From Acanthamoeba castellanii str. Neff (lineage: Eukaryota; Discosea; Longamoebia; Acanthamoebidae): a stretch of 51,766 bases of DNA. The notes under the pieces are model-generated. The model was given only the letters and a program-made list of their open reading frames with translations, was not told where the DNA came from and searched no databases. Of the stretch, positions 29,068 to 40,800 are shown piece by piece (the stretch's first letter is position 1; each line of letters starts with the position of its first letter). A program made the position numbers and the translations under genes. The DNA is taken from the NCBI RefSeq assembly GCF_000313135.1, contig NW_004457730.1, positions 39,856 through 91,621 on the forward strand. The letters run 5' to 3'.

Positions 29068-31671
29068 TTAATTGAGGATAAAATCAAGGCGGGACTTCTT
29101 CTTCCGCCCGCCAGAAGCCGCGCAGTCGTTGGTGGTCGGCGAAGAAGATGAAGAAGAACCGGAGGCGGCGGCGGCGGCGTAGCTGTCGTGGTAGTCGTGC
29201 GGCTCGTCCTTGATCGTCGGCTGCGGCTTGTCTTCCTCACCATCCTCGCTGGGCTTTTCCCCTTCGTACTGGTACTCGCCGTCTCCTTGCTCTCCTCTCC
29301 TCCGCTTGGCGCCCGCTGCTGCTCCATCGGGCAGCCGCCCCCGTTGTTTGAGCGCAGTCGCCGTCGCTGGGGCGAGTGCGTGTCGCGCAAAGACGGGCGA
29401 GGGCAGGGCCGTGGCCGCTGTGGTGGTGGTCGACGTGGCAGTGGTGAAGAGCATCGGTGGCGAGACTGCCGACAGTGACGACGGCCGCGACTCGAGCTGC
29501 TGTTGCTGCTGGTGATGGTGGTGGTGGCTTTGCTGAAGCTCCTGGAGGTGCTGGTGGTGCGAGGCCGCGGCGGCGGCGGCAGCGAGGGCCATGGCCGAGT
29601 GAGGCAGCGCGGCCATAAGCGGGTGCAGGTAGTCCACGCCCGCCCAGGCGGAGGCATCGTAGGTCGTCGACGATGACGATGACGACGAAGCGAAGGCCAC
29701 GCCGGGAAGCTGGAGCGCCGCAGCAGCGAACGACGCGGCGGCCACGTCGCTGGGGTGTTGGGCGCTCATCGTTGACATCAGCTGGTAGTAAGGGTGGTGC
29801 TGGTACTGGTACTGCCACGGCTGCGGCTGCGGTGGCTGCTGCTGTGGGTAGTGCCCCTGGCGCTGCGATGTCGGCGACACGCCGTGGCTCGGCAGCTGGC
29901 GCTCCTCTTTAATGCGCCGCATGCTGGCCACCACCAGGTCGTCGATGTGGTGCGGCGCCTCTCCGCTGCTGCTCAGCCGATGGCCCTCGTATCCCTGTTC
30001 TTCATCGTCCCCGCCTCGGCGCGGCCGTGTCGGCGACAGACTGCGTCTACGGCGAGCGTCGGCCGACCACGACGACGACAACGAGGGCGAGGGCGAGGGC
30101 ATGGGCGACTGGAAGGTGGGCGGGGCCGGCAGCGTGGACGACGGCGCGTGGTGGTGTGTGTGGGCCGCGGCGGTGGCGAACTCGCCGAACATCGCGTGCG
30201 ACGGCGAGGCCGAGCGACACAGGCGCTGCTGCTGGGCCGCGTGGTGATGGTCGAGCTGCGGCCTATGGGCCTGTGGGTGGTGGAAGCGCGGCTCGGTTGG
30301 CTGCTGAGACTCGAGCGACGACGTCCGGCGGCGCCGGGCGGCCTGTGGTGACGATGAAGACGATGAAGAAGAAGAGGCGTAGATAGAGTGCGCCGGCGTC
30401 GATGACGACAGACCGGTCGAGGGGATGGGCGCCGTGGAGGAGGACTGCACGCTGGTCCACCGCCGCGAGGAGGCCGGTGCGGCTGTCGAGGTGAGGTTGT
30501 AGTAGTACATGGCCTGCTCGTTGTTGCGGATCAGCCGCCTGGTCTCCACCCCAGGGAATATCTGTGTGTGCCCACCACAACAAGCACACGAGACGCAACC
30601 AAATGTGGGTTAACTAAGAGAGGCCGCAAGCGTGTGGCACATGCGCGAAGAAGTGACATAAAAAACAGGAATCGGGGCGCTCGCTGATTGGGGGGATTCA
30701 AACAATGGGAAACCAGGTGGGACAAGCTCGAAGAGACCCGGTTTTTGGCCAGCCGGGCAAATACAAGAAAGGACAAAAGCTCCCGCTATTTTAAAATATA
30801 TTATCTGTTAATTTGGTTATAAAATAACTTTGCGAACTCCTGGGGAGAAATGTGTGACAAGATGTCGCGGGAGCGTAAAAGAAAGATGCGAAAGAAGATG
30901 GTGACGGTAGGGATGTGGTGAGGTGGTGGTACCTTCTTGAGAAACTTGCCAAAGGAGGCCGGGGTGGTGGATTCATAGTGGTGCTGGGCGCAGAAGTCGG
31001 CGTAGGCGCCAAAGACATCCTTCTTGGGCACGAAGTAGCCCTTCTTCTCTCGGAATGCGCTAAGGAGCCTGTGTTGTTGGATGTTGATGGTGTCGCGGGT
31101 GTTGATGTGTGGTAGATAGATGCAGTGGTGGTGATGACAACGAACGACAAAACGAATGAGATGTACATTAGTTCAGTTACCAAGGAGGGATGTGGCCCAG
31201 CCCAAGCAGATAGGAATGGATGGGGAGCTGATAACAAGAGCTCCCCATCGAGTAGCAAGAAAGAAGCGGATGATGTGAGGTTCTCGCTCCAGAATGGGTC
31301 GCGCTCTGCCCTCTGTTCGTATTGGTGTGCGACCAGGTGGGAGCGAGAACCGAAAAAGAAAAAGAACGAAGAGATACTTGTGTGGGAGGAGTTGGGGAGT
31401 AAGATATAGGGAGATGGATATGTCGTTCTTTGTGAGAAGAGAGAGCCGACCACATCTCGAACGACAACAACACAAGAACAACAAGATGGAAAATAAAATA
31501 TGGACGATGGATTCGAGGCAGCACCAACACCTCCGCCTTGAACGTGCATCAACACCACACCAACACATCGACCAACAGACCTAGAGCGGTGACACTAGGG
31601 ATGCGGGCGTACCAGTTTTTGACGTCGGGGAGCGCTTCTTCCTTGCTCTTGATGAAGATGGGCGCCATCAT
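29068..31671 (-). CDS. RFX-type DNA-binding protein, paralogue B
   Basis: The gene has the same three-exon plan as its neighbour: 31671-31613, 31068-30933 and 30561-29068, with splice phases identical. The RFX domain reads MMAPIFIKSKEEALPDVKNW, LLSAFREKKGYFVPKKDVFG, ASFGKFLKK, then IFPGVETRRLI and AMYYYNL. The C-terminal part is much longer than in paralogue A (about 500 residues in the last exon), rich in Ser, His, Gln and Ala, with a basic stretch (AGAKRRRGEQ) and the ending KKSRLDFILN. Shared phases, domain sequence and terminal motif show a tandem duplication followed by fast divergence of the tail. A transcription-factor role is inferred from the domain. Confidence 0.86.
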
Positions 31672-32573
31672 CTTCCGGCTCTGAAATCTCTGTCGCTGGT
31701 CTCGTGTGTTGTTGTGTTGTGTCTGCTGTCTGTTGGCCTTTGTTAGAGCCGTGTTGGGAGGCGGTGCGCTGGTAGTGCTGGGCTGTGTTGAAGCGACTCA
31801 CCGACCTGGATGTTGGGGGCTGTAAAGAAGAGCTGGGGGAGGTGGGGTTTTGGTGGTAGCGTTCAATCAGGTCGATCGTTGGGCGCGTGCAGCCGGCGAG
31901 CGGTGGCACCGGCGACTTGTGACCCCTGCGGGAGTGTCAGGGCGCGAAGGGCGCTCTGCCTTGCTGCAATGCTTGGTGGCTGCCGCGGAGAGAGGCGGCC
32001 ACTAGGGGGAATGTCAGAAAGCTTGGGTAGATGTGGCCTCTTGCCTTCTCTCCGCCGGCCACTCCCTATTTCTCCTTTCGCTGCTTTCCTGTACCTGGGC
32101 TCTGCCACGTGTGGCGAAACTTCGCGTGGTGATAACACTCATCAGTCGCCCATTGGGCGGTTAATTTGATGTGGCTCAACCAGCGAGAGATATGACCAAT
32201 GGGCGAGGCACCCGTGCTGCTGTGGGATCTCACCTTTGGGGTTGCTGGGAGTGCGTTATGTAACGGGGATATCTGCCGTCATCCCTCATTCGCTGTTAAA
32301 AGTCCGCCAACGATAACACGCGCGGGCTTTAAACACAAACAAAAATTCCAGATTCTTGCTAGCCAATCGCAATTAACGCTTGGTAGATGGTAGCTGTTGA
32401 TAGTTATCTGTTCGGCGAAACGGGCACCTCCCTGCTTGGCGATTGGGTGGCGGGGCTTACAGGGAACACAACTTTTACAGTTCCCCGCCAGCACCAAAAG
32501 AACAACCAACTGACCGGGCAACAGTGCTCTTTTGACAAACACAGAGCAGTACCAGAAGAAGGGAAAGGGCAGC
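31672..32573. other. Intergenic region upstream of RFX paralogue B
   Basis: About 900 bases lie between the paralogue B start and the mL54-like stop. The frame at minus 32138-31863 and the others here lack domains and splice support. The interval should hold the paralogue B promoter. Confidence 0.45.
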
Positions 32574-33225
32574 TTACTCGCCGAGCTTCCACTTGCCCTT
32601 GACAACACCCCAGGTGCGGTCCTCGTTGAACTGCTTGATGCGCTCCCTGTTGATCTTCTTCCAGAACAGCGGGCCGTCGAGAGGCGTCAGCTCCTTTGGC
32701 TTCTTCAAATCTGCGCCCAACAGCTTTGGTAAGCGAAGGTGGCGCAGACAGCACAAAAAAAAATACAAAATTGAAAACAAACACAAAACAAAACAAGCAC
32801 GAAATTAAAAGACGAGAACGTGCCCACTTCAGCCTTCCACACCCACTCGGGGATGTCGTCCCACGTGGGCACCTGCAGGCCGTAGGCCACCAGCATCTCG
32901 TCAATGTACTGATCGCCCTTGTCTGTCATGGGATGATAAATTGACCGTTAAATGAGTAAAAAATAAAACAAATTTGTCTAGTAAGCGGTGTAAATCCCCC
33001 TCCCCCCCAATCTCTTAGCAGTCGCAACACGATCTTGATAGATGGCGTACATTCTTTCTTGGGTCGCTCAACGGCACCGCCCCTGCCTCCGGGCTTAGCG
33101 TATCCCCTACGCTGCTGCGACAAAAGCGGAAGAGCGCCAGCGTGGCCCACCACGGGCCGGGCCAAAATCGTCCGGCTCGCGGCGCTGCTCACCGCCCTTC
33201 GTTGCATCATCATGCTCCTATTCAT
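32574..33225 (-). CDS. Mitochondrial large-subunit ribosomal protein, mL54 (L37/YmL37) -like
   Basis: Three small exons are read. Exon 1 (33225-33051) encodes MNRSMMMQRRAVSSAASRT and an Arg-rich stretch ending near RRGYAK, a typical mitochondrial targeting peptide. Exon 2 (32922 to about 32834) gives KGDQYIDEMLVAYGL and VPTWDDIPEWVWKAE. Exon 3 (about 32710-32574) gives KKPKELTPLDGPLFWKK, then INRERIKQFN and the end GKWKLGE. A short basic mitochondrial protein with a D-x-P-E-W-[VL]-W block fits mL54 of the mitochondrial large ribosomal subunit, from memory of the family. The second splice is uncertain (phase 0 donor, with two acceptor choices). The start is the ATG at 33225, since nothing upstream in frame is an ATG. 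Confidence 0.6.
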
Positions 33226-33365
33226 CTTCAATTCTGATTCCGCTGCCTGAATTTATTTTCGTTTCTTCTTGTTTTTGACTTCTTTCCTTCGGCTGACGTC
33301 AGCCTTGAAGCCACCTCGCCTGCACTTTGCACCCACACTGGACACAGCAGGAAGGAAGCATCGCG
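33226..33365. promoter_or_regulatory. Compact bidirectional promoter between mL54-like gene and UBA5
   Basis: The two start codons face away from each other across only 140 bases, so both transcription starts must fall here or within leaders. The sequence includes TTTCGTTTCTTC and GCTGACGTCAGCC, a palindrome containing the CRE/ATF core TGACGTCA at about 33,293-33,305. Confidence 0.55.
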
Positions 33366-34962
33366 ATGGAATCGAATCAAATCGAACAACAGAAGCAGCA
33401 GATCTCACAATTGGAGGCTCAAGTCGCATCGCTCAAGGCGCAATTGGAGGATGCGCTGACGACTGCAGGAGCGCAGGGAGGCCGCAGGAAGAAGATCGAG
33501 GAGATGTCTGCTGAGGTGATCGATTCCAACCCCTACAGCCGCCTCATGGCCCTCAAGAGGATGGGAATCGTCGAGAACTATGCCCGCATTCGCGATTTCA
33601 GCGTGATCGTGGTCGGCATGGGTGGTGTGGGCAGCGTTGCCGCCGAAATGCTGACCCGCTGCGGCATTGGCAAGCTTATCATGTTCGATTACGACAAGGT
33701 CGAGATCGCCAACATGAACAGGTGCCTTCACCTTATGTCCATCTTTTTACATATCTTTTTATTCATTTCGTTCATATCTTTTCTCTGTTCAACAACGCCA
33801 GGCTGTTCTTCCGTCCCGACCAGGCGGGCATGACGAAGACGGCCGCGGCCGAGCAGACTCTGAGGGACATCAACCCCGACGTCGATTTTGAAGCGCACAC
33901 GTACGACATCACGTCCATCGACAACTGGGCACACTTCCTCGACCGGCTCAGCAAGGGCGGCAAGAACGGCCAGAGCGTCGATCTCGTGCTCGGCTGCGTC
34001 GACAACTTTGAGGCGCGAGTCGCCGTCAACAAGGTGCGGGCGCTCGTTGCCTCGTCATTCGAAGCTTCTTCTGTCACACACAACTCGCGGCTGACCGAAC
34101 GTGACCACACACACACACGCACACCACACCACACCGCACAACACAACACAGGCGTGTATGCAGCTGGGCCAGTCGTGGATGGAATCGGGCGTCTCGGAGG
34201 ACGCCGTGTCGGGACACATTCAGTTCATCATCCCCGGCGAGACCGCCTGCTACGAGTGCGCGCCGCCACTCCTCGTGGCCAGCGGCATCAACGAAAAGTC
34301 GCTCAAGCGCGAGGGCGTGTGCGCTGCCTCGCTGCCCACCACCATGGGCGCTGTTGCCGCCATGCTCGTGCAGAACACTCTCAAGTAAGTGTGATCTTAG
34401 TGGTTGATTGCATGCTGATCAGCTAAAAGGAACGCTCACGCGTTTTGTGTCGTGTATGTGTTGTCTCCAGGTACCTCCTGGGCTTTGGCGAGGTGTCGTA
34501 CTATCTCGGCTACAATGCCATGACGGACTACTTCCCCCGCTACGCCATGAAGCCCAACGCCGAGTGCGATAACAAGGACTGCGTCAAGCGCCAGGAGGAG
34601 TACAAGGCCAAGCTCGCCGCTGCGCCCAAGGTCGAGCAGAAGAAGCAGGAGGAGCCCGCCAAGCCCAAGCACGAAACCAACGAGGTACTCCACTCCTCAC
34701 TCTCGCTCAACACTCTGGATCAAGATTTGATGCGATCCCGTGTGCCACCCCACTTCAGTGGGGCATCACGGTGGTGGATGACGAGGATGAGGAGGAGGAG
34801 GTGCAAGTGCCCGTCGCCAAGGCCCAGGAGGCGCTGCCCGACGGCCTCGTGCGATCGTTTGATGCGGCCAAGCTGGACGTGAAGGCCGGCGACATCGTGC
34901 AGACCGACGACGCCCTCAATCTGGACGACCTTGCCGCCCAGCTCAAGGGCCTCTCTTCCTGA
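33366..34962 (+). CDS. UBA5: UBA5, E1 activating enzyme for UFM1
   Basis: UBA5 adenylates the ubiquitin-like modifier UFM1 and passes it to UFC1. Five exons (33366-33721, 33802-34033, 34152-34384, 34471-34684, 34759-34962) join in frame. After a coiled-coil N-terminus comes the Rossmann adenylation domain with [19 protein letters not shown] and the [13 protein letters not shown] segment. Paired cysteines [10 protein letters not shown] and CDNKDCVKR fit the family's zinc site. The catalytic Cys lies in [15 protein letters not shown], and the C-terminus has an acidic stretch (DDEDEEEE) and [11 protein letters not shown], like the UFM1/UFC1-binding tail. Length (about 410 residues) and order match UBA5 rather than UBA1-3. 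No fault was seen. Confidence 0.95.
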
Positions 34963-35643
34963 GCTGCGCGTGTGGCCCGAACCGACACCAGCCCCTTGCG
35001 ATCACAAAAGGTAGACAAAGAGAACCACAACAAAGGGTGTCGTTGCTTGTGCTTGGCTTCTTGTCCGTGACACGACGCGCCAGGCGAACCAGAAACTGAG
35101 TTGAACGTTCAAAGAAGGAGCAGGAGTGACGTGGCCACACAGCCACTCCCCAGGCGCCACACGCCAGAAATTCGTCAGCATGTTTGGGCGGTGATGCAAT
35201 CATTCGTGTCAGGCACGGGTGCGGAAAACACTGCATTCCTCAAATACCTCAAATCACTGCCTCGCGGCTTCTTGGGCGCGCAACGCCGCTGCCAACCCTG
35301 CGGCAAACACACGAGAACGAAGTCTCGCGAAGCCCTCTGGCCCCGCAGCTCGCGAAGCAAGTCACGACGGAGGTGAAGTGAAGGAAGAAGGAACTGACTA
35401 GTTAGTTAGTTGTTGTCAACACATTCGAGAAGAGACGAGAAGGAAGAGAGTAGAGCAAGGTCCCCGTGTCTCGTCACGCCAACCAACAGCGCGCAGTAGC
35501 AACGCGACCGACGGCTAATACTGCCCACCACCTGGAAATACGGGCTTACACGCCACCACCCGCAGTCGCCCAACGCCAACGCAGACCAGACACCATTTGC
35601 CGACCTAGACCACACCAAGCTTGAGGAAGAAGAAAGGCACACC
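34963..35643. other. Intergenic region after UBA5
   Basis: About 680 bases lie between the UBA5 stop and the next start. No frame shows a domain, and no RNA gene is seen. The purine-rich stretch before 35644 (GAGGAAGAAGAAAGGC) is probably the 5' leader of the next gene. Confidence 0.5.
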
Positions 35644-36921
35644 ATGTCGGCGGCAGCGACCACGACCTCAACCACCACAACCCCGACCACCACGACGACC
35701 ACGATGACGGCGGAGGAGCGACGAGCTGCAATGGAGCAGAGTTTCGACACGCAGAGCCGGGCGCGGCTGGGCCAGCTGCTGTCGGAGAGTCGCAAAATGC
35801 ACCGACGCAGCCTGTCGTTCAGCTACTGCCAGGCCCAGGGCGGGGGGCTGGAGACGCTGCTGCTGGCCTGCGAGGTGGCCGACCAGGTCATGGCCAACCT
35901 CCGCACTTTTGCCCCCTCGTCCTACCACCACCAGCAGCAGCCGCCCCGGCCCCAGGTGGTCGAGGGGCCGAAGGAGGAGGGCAGCGGCGCCGAGAGCGGA
36001 GCAGAGTGGGAGCGGGTGAAGGAAAAGAACGAGAGCGAAGACGAAAAGGAAAAGAGCGAAGAAAAGAGCGAAGCGAAAGCGAAGGGCGTCGCGGACGACG
36101 GGAAAAGAACGAAGCGACACACGCGAAGCCTGTCGGAGAGCGGCGTGGCGTCGGCGCTGCAGCAGATGGCCAACGCCAACCAGCGGGCGTGCGACCGACG
36201 ACGCGCGCAGTGGGAGAAAAAGAAGAAGGCGCAGGAGGAGCTGCGCGAGAAGAAGGAGAGCCTCGGCGACGAAGCGCGGATCGCCGAAGAGCAGCGGAAG
36301 GAGCGGGAGCGGCTCGAGAGGGAGCGCAAGGAGCAGGAGGCGCTCGCGGCGAAGAACGAACGGCTCCTGCGGCTCTTTGTCAAACAGGAGCAGCAGTCGA
36401 CGCCGGAGCCCACGGAGAGCGCCACAGCAGCGGCGATGAACCGCCAAAAGAGCGAAAGCGACAGAGGATTGACCACCACCAAAGAGCGAAAGCGAAGCGA
36501 GGAGCAGTCGGGCGGAGGCGGTGGCGACAAGACGCCGAGGGAACGGCGCCAGGCAGGCCATCGGCAGCAGCACAGCGAGTGCGAGAGCGCGGTGGAGGAG
36601 AGCGAAGCGGAGGAGGACTGCACCAAAGCGCTGCGAAGCGGAAGCGACATCGAGTCAGCGGAGGAGATCAACCTCGGGGTGGAGGAGTGGGAGCGACAGC
36701 AGGAGGAGGACGAGGAGGGAGAGCTGTGGGAAGATGCGGCGGGCGATAAGGACCAGCAGCAGCAGAAGAAGAAGGTCAAACTGGCGCGGCTGATGAAGAT
36801 CAAGCCCAAGATCATGAGCGGACGAAGGAAGAGCAAGAGGGAGGAAAGAGAGAAGGAGAAAGAGGAAGCGAAGAAGGTGAACGCGAAGAACACCGTTTTA
36901 CTTCACTCTTCGCCCGTGTAG
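35644..36921 (+). CDS. Charged coiled-coil protein, intronless, unknown function
   Basis: This is a single open frame of 425 codons with no intron, unusual in this window. Residues 1-25 are Thr/Ala-rich low complexity. About 26-90 look folded and helical (AEERRAAMEQSFDTQSRARL, LETLLLACEVADQVMANLR). Two similar Ser-basic blocks occur (RKMHRRSLSFS and KRHTRSLSESG), good candidates for basophilic kinase sites or 14-3-3 binding. About 180-250 form a highly charged coiled coil (RKERERLERERKEQEALAAK). The end is Lys-rich (KIKPKIMSGRRKSKREERE). I recognise no family. Clean codon use over 1.2 kb supports a real gene. Confidence 0.7.
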   Translation: MSAAATTTSTTTTPTTTTTTMTAEERRAAMEQSFDTQSRARLGQLLSESRKMHRRSLSFSYCQAQGGGLETLLLACEVADQVMANLRTFAPSSYHHQQQPPRPQVVEGPKEEGSGAESGAEWERVKEKNESEDEKEKSEEKSEAKAKGVADDGKRTKRHTRSLSESGVASALQQMANANQRACDRRRAQWEKKKKAQEELREKKESLGDEARIAEEQRKERERLERERKEQEALAAKNERLLRLFVKQEQQSTPEPTESATAAAMNRQKSESDRGLTTTKERKRSEEQSGGGGGDKTPRERRQAGHRQQHSECESAVEESEAEEDCTKALRSGSDIESAEEINLGVEEWERQQEEDEEGELWEDAAGDKDQQQQKKKVKLARLMKIKPKIMSGRRKSKREEREKEKEEAKKVNAKNTVLLHSSPV

Positions 36922-37029
36922 TTAATGAACAAGCGTGTATGAATAGATGGATGGAGCTTTTCGATCGAACCGTTTTGAACATCAGTTAAAAAATGGAAGC
37001 GCATTGGACGCAGGTTAGGGATCGAAACC

Positions 37030-37360
37030 CTGGCCACTAGGCTGTTCGTCGCTCTTCAGGCTCGTTGAATGGCCCCTAGTAATCGGCGGCCCACTGGCGT
37101 TCGCGGACGTCGATGAGACCGAAGGTGAGGTATTGCAAGCCCTGGCGCTGAGCCATCTCGTCGTCCTCGTCGATTCCCTCCAAGAAGAGCTACACCTTCA
37201 GTAAATGCGCTACTACTCTTCAGCCGATCGTACTCAAATATCCTAAGTCCTGGGCCAGGCCGCTCACGGTAAATGTTCGGGAAGTCGGTCTAGAGGGGCC
37301 TTGAAGAAATCAATCGCTAGATGTAGGCCGATGGTGGCACGGTCTGGATGAAGAAGAAAA
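37030..37360 (-). pseudogene. Decayed third fragment of the DUF3990-gene family
   Basis: Two stretches match the intact copies. About 37,150-37,080 on the minus strand reads GLQYLTFGLIDV...RQWAADY, against GLRNVAFDLIDCGIHRWAADY in the copy at 38.9 kb. About 37,340-37,245 resembles the exon encoding LTVRGLAEDL (here FTVSGLAQDL). Their order and orientation match the intact gene, but the DNA between is lost and stops interrupt it. No full domain survives. Confidence 0.6.
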
Positions 37361-37827
37361 TGATCTCCCTTCTCTCCTTTATGGCGGTTGGATCTTCAAC
37401 CGAGGAGGAGCATGCACCTGCTCAACTGTCCGAGGCACCAACGCTGCTCCACCGGCGTGGAGGGTACGGGAGGTGCGGGCAGATATTCCATCACACCAGA
37501 GTGGCGGGTGCAAGGTAGGGCTGAGGAGGTGTGCCAAGGATGGGACAAAGCTCACCAAGAGAGACGTACTGAAGAGCGGCAAGCAGGGCAAGGCCGCCGG
37601 CAGTTTGAAGAATAAAGCTAAGAAGGACAACACGCCCTTGGAAACCTACTCTCCACGCAGACAATGACGACGAAGAGGCGGGCTGCCTGTACCGAACTGC
37701 ATACAAAGCACGAAGCAGTCTCGCCTTTGCAGCGCGCCACCTTCTGCTTGGGCGGCTTCGAGCTGACCAACACGACCCAAGAAGAAGCTTTGGCTGGTCT
37801 TGCGGCAAAGTGCATTGCATTTCTCAA
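37361..37827. other. Spacer left of the duplicated segment
   Basis: Short open frames on both strands are present without recognisable domains. The homology between the two large copies begins near 37,828. Confidence 0.4.
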
Positions 37828-37878
37828 GGACAAGCATACACAGACGCGCGAGGGAAGGAAGCGCCTCTTTGCCCTCAA

Positions 37879-40800
37879 TCAAGGCCTTTTAGCGACGTCT
37901 TTCCACTCGTACTCTACCCACTCGCGCAGCTGATGGCTGAAAGTTTAGTTCAAGTAATTAAACGCGCAAGCGAGAAAAAGAAGAGGTGCTACCTGACAGG
38001 GGCACCGGTTGAGAAATTTGATGGCCTTCGGCGTAAGCGCCGCATACTGGAGGAAGGGGTCCCCCCTCTCCTCGATCGCGTCACACTGCTCCCATTTCTG
38101 CCATGTGGGTGAGCATGCTTAGTTGCGCGAGCGACAAAAAAAACTGGGGTTGTAAGGGCGTGCCGCCGGGTTCAGGCCCGCGAGCAGAGGTCCAATTATG
38201 AAGTCGAACTTGGACGCCGCGGCTGTTTCGTTGATGGGGTTTCTGTTGTGGAAGACAAACTGGGTAACGGTAAGTATTAGGTGATGGACACCACAAGGGC
38301 TGCGCGGGCCAGAACGACGTACTTGTTTCCACTCGTCATCAGGTCCGTCGAACACCTTCCGTGCGTATCGCTCTAGCATCCTCGTGTTCACCGTGAAGGC
38401 CAAGTAGGCCGGCACCGGATTCTGCTGCCTTTGAGAGGCTTTATCACGCGCCCATCTCTTTGCCCGCACTTCGTTGTTGCCCAGGTAGAACGCCCTCTTG
38501 ATGGCGAAGTCGGTGTTCTTGCGTCCCTCGCTCAGGTCGATTCCGTTGTGAAAGATGTTCGCGGCAAAGCCGGCTGTGGTCCCGTGGTAGAGAGTGATGA
38601 CCTTCTCTTCCTCCTTCCCGGCGTTGGTTCTTGTCCTCCCACCTTCCTCATTGTCGCTGTCATCGCCGCGGCCGCGGCCACGGCCACGGCCACGACCACG
38701 GCCGTCGCCGCGGCCGCCGCCCTTCCTGTCTCCGCTCCGGCCACCCAGGTCGCGGCCGCCGCGGCCAGTTGACCCTTTCGGTTTGGTCTCGCCATCTTCG
38801 GGCTCGTCTGAACGCGCGTAGTAGTCGGCGGCCCAACGGTGAATGCCGCAGTCGATGAGATCGAAGGCGACGTTCCTCAAGCCCCGATGGTGCACGATGT
38901 CGCGATCTTTGATCCTTGCGACGAAGCTATCAACGACAGCCCGCCTGAAACCAAGGGCCACGAGCAACATCGAAAGGTCATCTGTTGGTGGAGAGCATGA
39001 TCACTTAGCGCAAGACCTTATGCATACCCAAGAGGGGTGGCATACCTCCAGCAAGGCTGCCAGCAGCCTTCTGTCTATCATACTGGGCTGATATAAGGTC
39101 CTCAGCGAGGCCACGCACGGTTAGATGCGAGGGAAGCCAGCAATAAACCTGCGAGAAGAACTCGATCGCCAGGTGGTCTTTCAGCCCGATGGCGAACATG
39201 GTCTCGATGAGGAAGTGAATGGTTCCCATTCGATGAGACTCGGGCAGGGGAGGTGTTGGTTCTTCCGCCAGATCTGGAGGAGCAGGTGCAAGGTCAAGCT
39301 GATGAAGAGCTGACGCAAGGCTAAGCTCATGAAGAGCTGGTATGAGGTCATGCTGGGGATGAGCTGGTCCATGGCTTGGAATACGTTCAGTTGGCTGCAA
39401 CAGGAGAGGGTAAAGCAAGCTTGGGTGAAGTCCTTGATGCATAAATCAGAGGGGGTTGGGTCATGTACCAATGGTACTAGAGCAAGGGTATCACCAAGAC
39501 ACAAAACAGACAGTTGACCAGGTAATGCCTCTGCAAGTTCCCAGGGACACCGAAAGCTTGAGGTTACCTTGAGGTCCCCATCCTGTCACAAGTGGCAACC
39601 AGACCATTAAGCCTCCGCCCAGTCTCAAAAAAAGTACAGGGCAGCATACCACAAATGAAGCAACACACTGAGAGGTGCATTTTGCATCCTGAGCAGAGGA
39701 GGTCCATTCCCCATCCAAGTAGAGGGCCTGGAGATGGTCTCCACGTTTGGCAATGGCTGCTGCGTCCCATACTGATGCAGTCTGCCAAGGACACTAGTTC
39801 AGTAATGCCACCAACCAATAGCAGCCAAGAAAATGAGCTGTACCGTAACACCAAGAGAGACAAGGCTCATCCAGACACGGGCGAGGTGAGAGAGGAGATA
39901 TGCAATCTCAACTGAAATGGCGTGACCACGCAGGTCAAGGAACTTTATCCTGGAGTGAACTAGCCTCATGATGAGGTCGTAATCATCTGCAGTTACCTCA
40001 AACCCACGCAAATCGAGCTTCTGAAGCATGAGTGAGTATCTTGCCCCCAAAAAGAGTGGGCACCAATATGAGACATGTTTAAGTACCTCGACAGTGAGGG
40101 GCTCAGTAGCAATACTCCTGAGAAGAGCCCGCACCAGATCAGGATTGGCTTCATGGAGATCAAGCTCTTTCGGCCTCACCTGTCCCAGGAATTGCTGCAG
40201 GGCTTCAGTTCTTTCCAAGGTCAGCTTAGCCTGAAACAGCAAACACCTCTGTTAGTGAAAGACCCCACGAGAGGCAAAAGGGCAAACAGGAGTGTATGTA
40301 CGCCTCCGACAATGGAGAGTCTCTTGATCGGAATGGAGAGCTGCACTTCCTCCGGGGCTGAAGTCACAGGCTGTTTCTCAAACAAGGTAAGTGCATGGAG
40401 TGAGCAGGGTCTGGTTGTTGTGAGTTTGACATACCGCGTCCAGTTGAAGCTTGTACAAAGCCCGTCGTGGTTCCTGGGAGCGGCGCCAGTGACTCAGTCA
40501 AACGACATCTTTTTCTTTGGCGGCCATGCGTATTTGCCCCGTACCTTCTTCACAAGGCTATCGGGTGCTTCATGCGTCTCCAAAACAGCAGACCATTCTT
40601 TGCTCAAGCGAACTGCTGTGGCCTCAAGAGCTTTGGTCTTACGATCACAGAAAAAGAAGTAAATGAGCTCAATGGAGAGAAGTACAATGCCAACCAAAAG
40701 CGTACCTTGCCCTCTCCTGGAACAAGCTTGGCGGCGCGTTCAAACAGTTCGTTGATCCCCTCCTCCGACAACTGGCCAAGAAAACGATCAGGAAACAAAA

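Noticed and set aside
36992..37050. tRNA-like GGGTTTCGATCCC on the minus strand
   Set aside because: A T-arm-like hairpin is present, but no matching acceptor, D or anticodon arms could be built around it.
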